Positions 35,208 to 45,400 of a DNA stretch of 64,000 nt are shown in pieces. Below the pieces are notes generated by a model that saw only the letters and a list, made by a program, of their open reading frames with translations, did no database searches and was not told where the DNA came from. This stretch comes from Salminus brasiliensis (taxonomy: Eukaryota > Chordata > Actinopteri > Characiformes > Bryconidae). The first letter of the stretch is position 1. The number at the start of each line of letters is the position of its first letter. A program made the translations under genes and the position numbers. The stretch spans positions 31,508,436 through 31,572,435 of the forward strand of contig NC_132892.1 in NCBI RefSeq assembly GCF_030463535.1, in the 5' to 3' direction.

Positions 35208-38052
35208 AGCCATATTTGGTCAGTCAAATCTTGGTCTTGAAGATCTCACACACTTACTCTGTGCCTGCAGCTCCCTCAGTCTCTTCTGCACCTGCGTCCA
35301 CTCCAGAACCACACCCCCAGTCAGATGATCACCAAGCGACTGCTCTGATTGGACCAGCCAGCTGGTGTCCACCTTCTCCTCCCCCTCTTCCTCCTCCTCC
35401 TCCTCTTCAGTAGCCACGCTGCCCTGCAGAATCTGACCACAGTTTCCATAAATAAAGTCTGAACGTCTTCATGGTCTAAAGGTATCTACAGACTGCTGAA
35501 TTCACCAAGCTGAAGAAATACCTGCTGCATGTCCGTTCTGAGCGCGTGGAGTAGAGTCGTGAGGCTGTGGCGGAGCTTCATAGCCTCTCTGAGCTCCGCT
35601 TCCCTCCTCTCCAGCATCAGCTGCAGTGCCTGATCTTTCCTTTAGTTAAGAAGAAAGAAAGCCCGGCTGTTAGATGCAGCTAGTCATGTCCAACACCCCC
35701 CAGTAGCTTGGAGTCCCCATCACATGATGCTAACCCAAAGGCTAGCAGTGTGCTGAGTAATGGGGAGGTGAGTTAGGTGTAAAGAGAGGCTAGTTCTGCT
35801 CTGAGACTTCCAGCCTTGGCTGGCAGCGGCAACACCGTGGAATCTCCTGATGATGGAGCCAGCGCTTAGACAGTTGTGCCACCCAGGAGAACATTACTTG
35901 GTGTTGTTCCCATCAAAAACCCTCATTATTGCTGGTTATTATCGGTTTGTGAGTTCATACACCTTCCAAAACTGGTCAATTTTTTGCAACTCAGAGTCGT
36001 GGAGCTTAAATAAGCTTTTAATGTCAACTGTCTCCCAACTGAGAGTGTTAGGCCAGTGCGCTAAATACCTCGCATCAGCCCTCATAGCCCTGGACACGGC
36101 CTCCCTTCGGCCTGCTGGCTTGGGAAGAGCGTTTATGATCTCCATGGCTTCAGGTGGAGAAAACAAATAGATATTAATATTAAAAATGATAATGCACTTA
36201 CACATTTACATTAGTAAATAAAGTGAATAACACTGATTATCTGGTTCCATCTGTCAAGGCAGCAGGTGAAGAGTCAGTTCTTGAAGGTGAGGTGTTGGAG
36301 ACAGGAAAAGCGTGAGAATTTGAGACACTTTCACAAGAACCAAACTGTGATCTTGATGACTGGGTCAGAGCATCCCCAAAACATCAGGTCATGGGGTCAG
36401 AACCTACCAAAAGTGCTCCATGGAAGGACAACCGGCCACAGGGTCACTGATGCTCATGGAGGCCTCACCTCACAACCTACAGGACTTAAGGGATCTGCAG
36501 CTAACGCTAGTCTGGGTGGTCCAGATACCACAGCACACCTTAAGAGGAGTTGTGAGGTCCATGTCCCCCAAATGTTCAGATCTGTGTGTGTGGTGTGTGT
36601 GTGTGTGTCTTACACACTCCACGGTCTCTGTGCCTGTCAGTAAACTGAGAGAGTTTCTCCCTCATTCTGTTAATGTGCAGCTCTCTTCGCCTCAGCTCTG
36701 CCCCCTGCTGGTTAAACCGAGATTGCAGCTTCACGATCTACAGAGAGAGAGAGAAAAAAAATAAGTAAGAAAGTGAGTGAAAGGACAGAATAAAAGAGAA
36801 AGTGAGAGCAAGAGAAAATAAAATAAAGGAAAGGAGAGAGAGTCAAAGTGTGAAAAGAAAAAAGACGAAGGAAAAAGAAAAAAAGGTAAAGAAAAAAATA
36901 TATAAATAAAATATAAAGAAAGGAAAGAATAAACATAAGAGAAAGAAAGATAAAAGGACAAAAGAGAGAGCTAGAAAGACAAAGATAAAGGGAAAAAGAA
37001 ATAAAGTAAAAAAAAAATATAAAAAAGAAACAGATAAGTAAGGAAAGGAGGCAGAGAGAGAGTGTACAAATAAAAAAAGAAAGAGAAAGGAGGATGAAAG
37101 AATTGAAAGAAAGTTTGTAAGAAAGAAGGAAAAGCGTGAGAGGAAAAGCGTGAGAGGGGAAATATAAAGTCCAGGTATTTTTCCTGTTGGGCTTCTTATT
37201 GGTCAGGTCCAAAGCCACTGTTTACTCCCTCACCTTCTCTCGCTCTAATCGCAGCGCCTCCTGCAGTCTGGAGATGTACTGGTCTCTCTCAGCAAGCTGC
37301 TCCTGCCATCAAGCACAGAGGTCACAGAGGTCACAGAGGTCACTCGACAGCTGATTCGCTCACAGTGAGTCGACTGGTGACCCCAACCCTGAAATGTGCC
37401 TGAAGCTCCGGTAGACGTCTCTCACTCTCAGAGGTCCAGCTACGTTCACCTTCTTCTGAAAACTGGACAGTACCTGGAGCGAGCTGCTCTTCTCTTTCTG
37501 GTCATCCTGCAGGAACCTGTAGGGGGCGCTGCTGTGGGGAGGACTGGCCTGCAGTGACATGTGAGAGATCTTCATTTCTGGAAAGGAGACACAATGTCCT
37601 TCTTAACCAACAAGGTGGAGCTACAACAGAGGGGTTTCCAATAAAGTGGCCAGTTCCATGTAATTAACTGTACACCAGCAAGATGGGGCCACAAGAGGGG
37701 GGTCTTTCTACACCTGCAAAACACCTATATGTTGGATGTTCCTGCTGAAAAATCCAGCTCCAGACCAGCTTTTGCTGGAAGCTGGTTTCAGAAGGTCTAA
37801 GCTGGTCTCAAGGGGTTGACCCTACGACCAGTGTGGTCATGCTGGTCAACCACCTTGCCTATGCTGGTTGGTCAGGTTGATCATGCTGGAAGCTTAACCC
37901 AGCTGCACATGTAGCTACACAGCAGGTGTTTCTAATAAACTGGCCTCCCAGTGTGTGTGTGCAGCAGAAGATGCAGAGTTACTGACATTACCTGAGTGCT
38001 CCTGAATTCTACCACCAGATGTTAAAGATCTTCCTCCAAGTTTGTAAGCCAT
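32327..38052 (-). CDS. SSX2IP/ADIP-like coiled-coil protein, 12 coding exons, 463 aa
   Basis: Exons in coding order: 38052-37992, 37577-37450, 37302-37234, 36737-36614, 36147-36069, 35639-35522, 35432-35258, 35145-35042, 34041-33880, 33378-33261, 33132-32976, 32423-32327. All twelve join in one frame ending in TAG. SSX2IP (ADIP) binds afadin and alpha-actinin and acts at junctions, centriolar satellites and the spindle. Conserved blocks include [34 protein letters not shown] and LKQQFLN, in the human order. The middle is coiled coil with one acidic Glu run (exon 7). It is about 150 residues shorter than human SSX2IP, and the N-terminal ADIP head is not found between exons 2 and 3. Exon 2 could instead end at 37474, also in phase. 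The exon 8 donor (GTCCTA) is weak. A divergent paralog rather than the main SSX2IP is likely. Confidence 0.75.
32425..32970. repeat. GA/GACA/GGCA microsatellite cluster
   Basis: Intron 11 of the SSX2IP-like gene is almost wholly gaga runs mixed with gagacagataggcag units, ending in a long pure (ga)n at about 32908-32972. Long minus-strand frames of Ser, Leu and Cys here come from the repeat. Confidence 0.95.
33482..33777. mobile_element. Tc1-type family copy, inverse orientation
   Basis: Carries attggcaccatgctgccta, gggtatatat, cagcaatgctccttcaaaat and the gtgtcccaatacttttgtcc end. It lies in intron 9 of the SSX2IP-like gene and its left end is degraded. Confidence 0.75.
34258..34870. repeat. 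16-bp-type minisatellite (gactggattcagttca)
   Basis: About 40 units of gactggattcagttca, with ggctgg, attagttca and aatcgattag variants, fill much of intron 8 of the SSX2IP-like gene. The variants are interleaved in short higher-order blocks. Confidence 0.93.
34872..35002. mobile_element. 3' fragment of the Tc1-type family
   Basis: Only the right end survives: cagtacttctctaca, gtgtcagcaatgggtgcagc, then aaacatttggacatgtaatg. It directly abuts the 16-bp minisatellite. Confidence 0.7.
35149..35205. repeat. (CA)n microsatellite
   Basis: About 28 ca dinucleotides next to the acceptor of exon 8 of the SSX2IP-like gene. Read on the minus strand as (TG)n, it adjoins the splice acceptor. Confidence 0.95.
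36246..36575. mobile_element. fragment of the 'atcagccataacatta' element family
   Basis: Related in inverse orientation to the 55408-55870 copy. Shared landmarks are cagtcagttcttgaaggt near the left end, ctgggtcagagcatc, gggtcactgatgctcatgga and cctcacaacctac. No terminal repeat remains. It lies in an intron of the SSX2IP-like gene. Confidence 0.6.
36698..36711 (-). promoter_or_regulatory. exact CTCF-consensus match inside exon 4 of the SSX2IP-like gene
   Basis: The minus strand reads CCAGCAGGGGGCAG, matching CCASYAGRKGGCRS at all 14 positions. It is also coding sequence, so function is not established. Confidence 0.4.
36740..37165. repeat. polypurine tract of about 400 bp
   Basis: The plus strand is nearly all A and G (gaaag, gagag, aaaga words) through intron 3 of the SSX2IP-like gene. 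The minus-strand transcript therefore has a long polypyrimidine intron. Minus-strand frames of Phe, Leu and Ser are composition artefacts. Confidence 0.9.
37516..37529 (+). promoter_or_regulatory. CTCF-like site (13 of 14) in exon 2 of the SSX2IP-like gene
   Basis: CCTGTAGGGGGCGC differs from CCASYAGRKGGCRS only at position 3. It lies in coding sequence. Confidence 0.3.
37676..38012 (+). repeat. inverted duplication, arm 1
   Basis: This arm matches the reverse complement of 38879-39254. It includes the last bases of coding exon 1 of the SSX2IP-like gene, its GTAATG donor and most of intron 1. Landmarks are caagatggggccac, cagctccagaccagctttt, accaccttgcctatgctgg and gtttctaataaactggcc. Confidence 0.85.
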
Positions 38053-38628
38053 TGTTTCTGCCCGACCTAAACCACACACACACACTAAAAAAAATGCTGA
38101 CTCAAGCCAACCCAAGACCTGCCAAACATCCAGTAAACAAACCTGGTCTCACACTGAGGCTAAAGCTCCACCTTTCTCCACTTTCGTGAGCTTTTCCCCA
38201 CTCCAGAGGACAGACTTACAGAGCTGAGGCGTGAGTGCGCTCTAATACCTCCCTCAGGTGAGGCTCATTTCAACTAATCAGGCCTAGAGGTTGGCCAGGG
38301 TGGGCTGTGGCAGGCCTGGGCCTACCTTGATTGGTGACAGGACTACTCTAAGAAACAGAGACATGATATTACTGGTCAACCTTTTTTTTTTTAAGTAAGT
38401 TTGTTTGTACTATTAATCATTTTAGGTTGAGTTATGGTCAAAATGTGACTCCCGAGCTCTGTTTCCATTAAATTTCCTGGATCTGCCTACCACTGCCTAG
38501 CAAGCACTGCTAGCTGCCATTAGGGCTGCCACCTTTCAGAAATGAAAATAAGGGACGCCCACCCCAGCTCCTCTGGGCCATGACCACCACGGGCCTGACT
38601 TCAAACATTTTTAATCTAGGGTATGTGT

Positions 38629-38635
<7 letters not shown>

Positions 38636-38667
<32 letters not shown>
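38636..38667. repeat. (TA)n microsatellite
   Basis: About 14 ta dinucleotides following gtgtgtat. It lies in the loop between the two arms of the inverted duplication, and such tracts can extrude cruciforms. Confidence 0.9.
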
Positions 38668-38669
<2 letters not shown>

Positions 38670-38684
38670 GATTATGCTGCAGCC

Positions 38685-38874
38685 ATGGAGGCGAGTAAGC
38701 AACCTGGATCATTAGATGTTCCTCAACCTAAAAAGCTCCCTGACCAGAGCCGGAGTGAAACGAGAGGAAACATTGGCGATGCGTTTGATGGATGGATGGA
38801 TGGATGGAGGCAGCCTGGAGCCCAGAAGGACTTCAAGACTGGCGCAGAACTGGCTCCTTCTCTCCAGGTAACAG
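38685..38874 (+). CDS. candidate orphan first coding exon, 61-63 codons
   Basis: The ATG has a strong Kozak context (gcagccATGG). It opens 61 codons with normal composition, beginning MEASKQPGSL, and ends at two possible donors: CAG|GTAACA after 38867 and ACAG|GTAAGT after 38874. It contains a small (tgga)n run. It lies in the loop of the inverted duplication, head-to-head with the SSX2IP-like gene. A possible next exon is 39483-39511, in phase with the second donor, but I could not chain further exons with confidence. The product is not recognised. Confidence 0.25.
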
Positions 38875-38878
38875 GTAA

Positions 38879-39254
38879 GTTCAGGAGCACTCAGGTAATG
38901 TCAGCAACTCTGCATCTTCTGCTGTACACACACTGGGGGGCCAGTTTATTAGAAACACCTGGGTACAGCTGGGTTAAGCTTCCAGCATGACCATCAACCT
39001 GACCAACCAGCATAGGCAAGGTGGTTGACCAGCATGACCACACTGGTCGAGTTGGTTATGCTGATATCATGCTTTTATGATGATGACCATGCTTTAACCA
39101 GCGTAGGGTCAACCCCCTTAGAGACCAGCTTAGACCTTCTGAAACCAGCTTCCAGCAAAAAGCTGGTCTGGAGCTGGATTTTTCAGCAGGAACATCCAAC
39201 ATTTAGGTGTTTTGCAGGTGTAGAAAGACCCCTCTTATGGCCCCATCTTGCTGA
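38879..39254 (-). repeat. inverted duplication, arm 2
   Basis: This is the inverted copy of arm 1, reading ttcaggagcactcaggtaat at its left edge. It therefore carries a copied exon end and splice donor of the SSX2IP-like gene in plus orientation. A roughly 40-bp region near 39055-39100 is extra or diverged. The spacer between the arms is about 866 bp. Confidence 0.85.
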
Positions 39255-40575
39255 TCTTCAGGAAAGCTGTTTACTACCTCAGTTACCTAATGTTAGCTGT
39301 GTACTCGTCGTGTCTAATAGAAGGTTAATATAGAGGTTACGTGTCTAATAGAGGTTACTCAGATTTGTGAGGTTACTGAGTCGATGGGTGTGGTCAGGTT
39401 TCACTAGCGTACTTTGATGTTTTAGTGAAGTGATGTGCACTTTTCAGTGTAAATAAGCTGATTATGGTATTTTCTTTTTTAGCTTTGAATGTCCCAGCAC
39501 CTCCAGGCCTAGTAAGAGGCAGTGGAAGAGGCATAATTTGACCCCCCCCTGACCAGTATTGGGTGTCCATCAAGTAAAACACTTTCAGACCGGTCAGTAT
39601 TGAATATAGATATAATATAATATATAATATATAGATCCTGATATCAAAACAGAGGTATAGGATTATTGGCACCAATAGAACAATTTGAACTCTATAGAGA
39701 AGATCTACCACATATAGAAGAAGGGTACATATTGAAGCTCTGGAGAGCAGCATGGATGCCTCTAAAGCTCAGGAGAAGAGTCTTCAGTCCTTCTGACTGA
39801 GAGTCTTCTGACCAGTCTTCAGAACGAGATGTCGAGTGTCGAAGACAATGAAAACCTGAGCATGTGTGTGTAGGTTGTAATCATTGTTTTGAGTAGTACT
39901 GTAGACGTAAAGGCACTTGTTGGAGAACAGATGATCAACTATCAAAGGTGATAAGAGCCCAGATGGGGAATATTCTCCTCGTCTTATTAAACAGTTTGTT
40001 ATCATTACATTCTTACAGCTGCTGCTTCATGACTGGCTGAGGAAGACCCAGACTAAGTTCACTTCGCCCTGATGAAGCCAGAAGGTTTGGCCTGCCTCCA
40101 CCTGTCCCGGCACCAACCAAACAGGAAGTCCAGCAAGCCCAGGTGAGGAGAGGTGTTGGTAGGAGGAAACACCTGTTTATTATGGTTTTCTTGGGCTAAA
40201 TAAAACACACCTGAGGCTTGACTGTATGCTGCACAGCTATACACTGCCCTTTCTTTCCTACATCACACTGTGCTGAAGACCTAGTCCACAAAACAGTAAC
40301 TTTTCAGTTATTCTCCACAGTGCCGGCCTTCCAGACAGGTGAGCAACAATTCCCACTGGAGTAACTACTGCACGTCTCTCAGGTCACTTTATAGTCCATG
40401 TTCCATATTTTTCTGTATTATATTTATATATATCTGTTGCTGTACTTTGTTTTGCATTGTTTTTTACAATAAGGTTGTTGCACTGATTGGAGTTTGTAAA
40501 ATGTTTAGCAGTTACCCTCCCCTCATCAATACTCAATACATCAATACTGTAAATTACATTCCTCATAAACAAAAA
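39255..40575. other. no gene supported; one exon-like segment
   Basis: Mostly unique AT-rich sequence. A plus-strand stretch ending in a good donor at about 40142 (CAG|GTGAGG) can be read as a proline-rich peptide containing FGLPPPVPAP, but its upstream acceptor is weak and does not chain in phase with other candidates. Confidence 0.3.
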
Positions 40576-40579
40576 AAAA

Positions 40580-40860
40580 AAAATCAAATCAAATTTTATT
40601 TGTCACATACATAGTCATACACAGTATAACTTGCAGTGAAATGCTTTTATGACAGTCAGCCCACATCAAGCTATACAATAAAAATCTACATTTAAACTTA
40701 ACTAAACCTTAACTTAATGAAGTAAAGTGCAAAAGTGCAAAAGAAAAATAAAATGAAAAAAAAAATAGAATAAGTTACATTTAAGTTAAAGAATAAAATA
40801 TAACAATATGAAAATATAGAAATATAAGCAAACAAAAAATACAAAAATACAAATATATAT
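40580..40860. repeat. dispersed teleost repeat with tttatttgtcacatac head
   Basis: Starts aaattttatttgtcacatac, then cagtgaaatgctt, and ends in A-rich sequence. This signature is very common in fish genomes. I cannot assign its class with certainty. Confidence 0.55.
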
Positions 40861-41061
40861 ACACAGATGAAATAACCATTTTAAACAATGTGATTAGCAT
40901 TTTCTTACTTACATTTCTAAGACATTGTTGCTCTGTAAATAAGAAATTCATACAACTGTTTAATACAATTGTTCATTTTCATCTGGTCTTTTTCTCATTA
41001 GAAACCGAACCAACAGTATCGTTTATGAATAATTTTATCTTGACAACAAACAACAGTAATC

Positions 41062-41172
41062 TAAATCAGGGTGAACACAGTCTGAAATAAAGTGTGTAAC
41101 AATAACTACATCAAATGGAGGAGCTGGAGAGGTTTCTAATGAATGAAATCTGAAGAGCTGGAAGCCCTGATG
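41062..41172 (+). repeat. 111-bp direct repeat flanking the GIMAP gene, left copy
   Basis: Matches 51968-52078 in the same orientation over 111 bp, with five mismatches and no gaps by eye. It lies 1.3 kb beyond the stop codon of the GIMAP8-like gene. Confidence 0.9.
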
Positions 41173-41396
41173 TACAGTTATGTGCAAACTAATAGCAGTC
41201 TAACATCACTAATGTGTTTAATTGCTGATTTTGGAGAAAGAGATACAACTAAATTGGGAAAATCATCAAGTCTATTCAAGACTTGGGAATAATTACAGTA
41301 AAAAGTTTCATTCTGAGTGAAAATAACAGGGTTGTAAATAGGACTGGGGAATATGAAAATATTCATCATATTGTGATCAATTTAGTTATCATAATA

Positions 41397-41890
41397 TAAG
41401 TCCTTTATTAGTCCCACAGTGGGGAAATTCTCAGTGTCGCAGCAGATAGCAAGACATTCAGATGCAAAAACGTAGATAATTTACACTATATACACTATAT
41501 AAATAATAGAAGTAAAAAAACAATAACAATATTATTTACAGATTATTTACAGATTATTTACAAATTATTGCAAATTGACTCTTAATTGCACGTGTGTGTG
41601 TGTGGGGGGGGGGATCTCTGTTCCCTGAACATGTGTGTGTAGTTTAAGTGTGTGTGTATGTGGTCCGCTGGGAGCAGTGCTGGTTGTTAAGTCTGACGGC
41701 AGCAGGAAGGAAGGACCTGTGATACCCCTCCTTCACACACTTGGGGTGAAGGAGATGGTCACTAAAGGAGCTGCCCAGTGCTGCCAGAGTCTCATGCATG
41801 GGGTGGGAGCTGTTCTCCAGCATGGATGCCAGCTTGGCTGTCATCCTCCATCAGTCCCCCACCACCTGCACTGGGTCTAAGAAGCACTCC
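41397..41890. repeat. dispersed teleost repeat with tttattagtcccacag head
   Basis: Begins cctttattagtcccacagtg and includes a (gt)n stretch. It ends with ggtgggagctgttctccagc and catggatgccagcttggctg, a pattern frequent in fish intergenic DNA. The plus-strand frame at 41635-41880 belongs to this repeat. Confidence 0.55.
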
Positions 41891-42470
41891 AGGAGTGATG
41901 CACACTATACTTTTCTAAAGCATATTGTGGATATCCATGCTTAATGTACACTGACCAACTGACCCACATTTCATTACAAAACGTGTAGCCAATTAGTCCT
42001 GTGTCATTTTTAGTTTTCTCCATGAAAACTCTGCAGCTGCTTCTGTACACTGAGTAAATACCTGAATAAAATTACTATTAGAGCCTCCTATTTGACATTG
42101 ATGTCCATTCAAAGTTAAGAACATTTTTGCTTTCTCCTGTTAAGTCAGCATTCTGGAGATGCATGCTTTTACTGGTCAGTGAGGATATGTTACAGATGCA
42201 GCAGATTGAGATTAGGCTGAAGTATCGTCAGTGGTTTTCTGAAAGGTCTTCTTGTTCTTGCAGAGTGGTGATTTTATGAAAATGTTGTCACTGCTGCTTA
42301 TTTTTGACCTCTCAAAGAATGGCACAGTTTGATGTATTTTTCTTTTTGGCTCTCAGTGAGATTATAGAGATTCTCCAAAATCGCATACTGTTTTTGATAA
42401 TCACCTGGAAGCATCGATCTTGTCTTTCATTGAAGTCATTGACCTGCTCGGCCTGCTTCCTGGCTTGATT

Positions 42471-45400
42471 TTAGTATTTACTATTCATGTCCTTTATTTC
42501 TTTATCATGCTTCTTTTGCAATTCCTCACGTTCCTTACTCTCCTTCTTCTCTCTAGCCATGCTTTCTTCCTCTCTCCTCTTAATGTCCTCCTGACATTCT
42601 CTTCGTATCTCCTCTTCTCTTTCCTGCAGTCTTTTTCTTTCTTCTTCTCTTTTCTCGTCTTCTTGTCTTCTTCTCTCCTGCTCTTCCCTCCTCATTTTCT
42701 CCATCTCTGCTTCCATTGCACGTTTCTTTTTCTCGTACTCTTTTTGCTCACTTTCTTCCCTCCACTTTCGTTTCTCCTCTTCTCGCCGAAGTCTTTCTTC
42801 CTCCATATCCCTTTCAAAGTTCTCTCTCATTCTGTCTTGTTCTTCTTGTTTTGTTCGTAGCTCTTCAGCGTGTCTCTGCCTTCTCTGATGATCCTCTTCC
42901 TGTAGTTCCTCCTTCTGTCTTTTCATCTCGTCTTCCCATTCCCTCAGTTTACGCTTCAGGTCCTCTTGTATCTCCTTCTTCTCGTGTTCAGCCTCTTTTA
43001 TTTTCCTCTCCCAAGTATGCCTCTCATCCACTTCTTCTTTTCTCCTTCTATCCTCCTCTAGATCTCTCTTTCTAATGTCTTCATCTTGTCTCTTTCTCAG
43101 ATCTTCCATGGCTTGTTTTTGTTGATTTCTGAAATGTTCTTTATCTTGTTTGTATCTCTCTTCTCTCTTTTTGTCCTCCTCATCTCTCTCATTCAGCTGC
43201 TTTTCAAATTCATCTCTCTGCTTTTTATTCTCCATTTCTAACTCATTAATCCTGCTTTGCCATTTCTCCATTTGCTTTCTTATTTCTTCTGACCTCACTC
43301 TGTCCTCCATCTCCTGTTTCTTCTTTTCTACTTCATCTTTTTCCTCAAACTCTTTTTTAAGAGTTTCCATCTTTTTTTTATATTTTCTCTCTATTTGCTG
43401 TTTTTCGTAATCAGCCTTTTGTTTTTCTTCCTCCAGTCTTTTCTTCATCTCTTCCATTTCTTGGCTGTATTTGGTTTTTAGTTTCTCTTTTTCAGCTTCA
43501 ATCTGTTGCTTTTTCTCTTTCAGAATTTCCTCAATTTTCTTTTTGACGGACATTTCTGCCTCTTGGAACATGCTGTTTGTAAAGAACTGACTTGATGTGT
43601 TTGAGTTTATCACAGTTTCAATCTGTGTCAGTAGTTCAGACACTTGGGTGCGGTCGTTTTTTTCTCGGTTATTGAATAACACAATCCTGTTTCCACAGTC
43701 TCTGAGCATCTTCTTCACTGGCTCAAAAGTACATTTCTCTATGTACTGGTTTATTGTCTGATCTTCCAGGTCATCTGCTCTAGTGAACAGCACTATGCTG
43801 AACATGGCAGCCTTTGGACCAAAGATACTTTTTATCATATTGAAAGTGTCCACATCTTCTTTGGTGATTCTTCCGATGCTCAGTACAATGATGAATGCAT
43901 GGGGTCCAGGTGCTGACATCGAGATGCACTTCACAATTTCTTGCTGTATTTCTTCAGCATCAGACAGGCCTGGAGTGTCAACAACAGCAACTGTTCTGCC
44001 CAGTACTTCACTAATTCCTTTTTGGCAAACCTTTGTCACAGAATTCATATTGGCTTTAGCGATAAATGTGTCTCTTCCCAGGATAGTGTTTCCTGTTGCA
44101 CTCTTTCCATTCCCAGTCTTTCCAACTAACACCACTCGTAAGCAACTGGAAACCTGTGCTTCCTCTTCATCACCTGAGAATAACATTAGGACTAGTTATA
44201 CATTATATTGTGACTAAGTGTTTTACTAAGGTAAGCTTGTTTAATACAACTTCTATACAAATGTTTATTTCTCTGTTTAAACCTAAAACCCTTAAAAATG
44301 TGTTCAGATTTTCATCTTATCTCTAAAACTACATGAAGAGAATGTTTTAATTAATAGTAGTTAGGTAGTTAACAAAACCAGCTTAAACACAAGGGGTGCA
44401 AAATGTGAGCAGCAGAGAGAGGGAACCGTGAACACAACCAGATTGTGACAACAAAAATGGGGGAACACAACAAACCTGTGACTGGGAGGAGTTGGGAGCT
44501 GAGCAGATGTAAAAGGAAAACACTGTGACAAACAAAATGGGATACGAACTAAATCCTGCAGGCAGGGCCTGGGTGATAGGGGGTTAGCGTAAACAGCACT
44601 CGAGCAGCGCTTTATAAACAAAGGGGAAGATCTGGGGAACCAGCCGCAAGACAAAACGGCATAGCTGACCAAACCTGGAAGTGAGTGTGGGTCGCCTTGC
44701 TTGGACGTAGGTAACCTGAGTATCCTGACAGTGAGCGAGTGAGCCTCGCTAGTCACGTGGGTTGCAGAAAGACCTGCTTCTGAACGTGGATAAAGAGCAG
44801 AAGCTGACCTGAACACACCGTAGTCGTACGGGGAACCTCAGGGCGTCTTATAGGTTCCAGACGATTCCAATGCTCGGCAGAGAATCAAGGGATTGAAATA
44901 CCCCCAGACCCAGGTGAAACCATGAACCATTAACCATGAACCAACACAAATGAACGTGAACCGAACACACATGAACACAAATGATCATAAATCAACTCCA
45001 ACAAACAGGAAGTCCTTACTTGGGCCTGTGGGTGGCGGCTTGGGATCGCCCCAGGGGAGGGCGGATACTGAGTGTCTGACAGATATAATTATACACACAT
45101 GGACAAAATTGTTGGTACCCCTCGGTTAATGAAAGATAAACCCACAATGGTCACAAAAATAAATTGAATCTGACAAAAGAAATAAAAATGCTATGAAATA
45201 ACCAATGAAAGTCAGACATTGCTTTTCAACAATGCTTCAACAGAATTATTTAAAAAAAATAAACTCATGAAACAGGCCTGGACAGAAATGATGGTACCCT
45301 TACCTTAATATTTTGTTGCACAACCTTTTGAGGTAATCACTGCAATCAAACGATTCCTGTATCTGTTAATGAGACTTCTGCACCTCTCAGCAGGTATTTT

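Noticed and set aside
36712-37218. 168-codon minus-strand Phe/Ser/Leu frame
   Set aside because: Produced by the polypurine tract; composition artefact inside an intron.
40043-40142. Proline-rich plus-strand exon candidate ending at CAG|GTGAGG
   Set aside because: The donor is good, but there is an in-frame stop just upstream, a poor acceptor, and the phase does not join other candidates. Kept only as a note in the interval entry.
42420-43410. Plus-strand frames rich in Leu, Ser and Phe
   Set aside because: Antisense shadow of the Glu/Lys-rich coiled coil of the GIMAP8-like gene.
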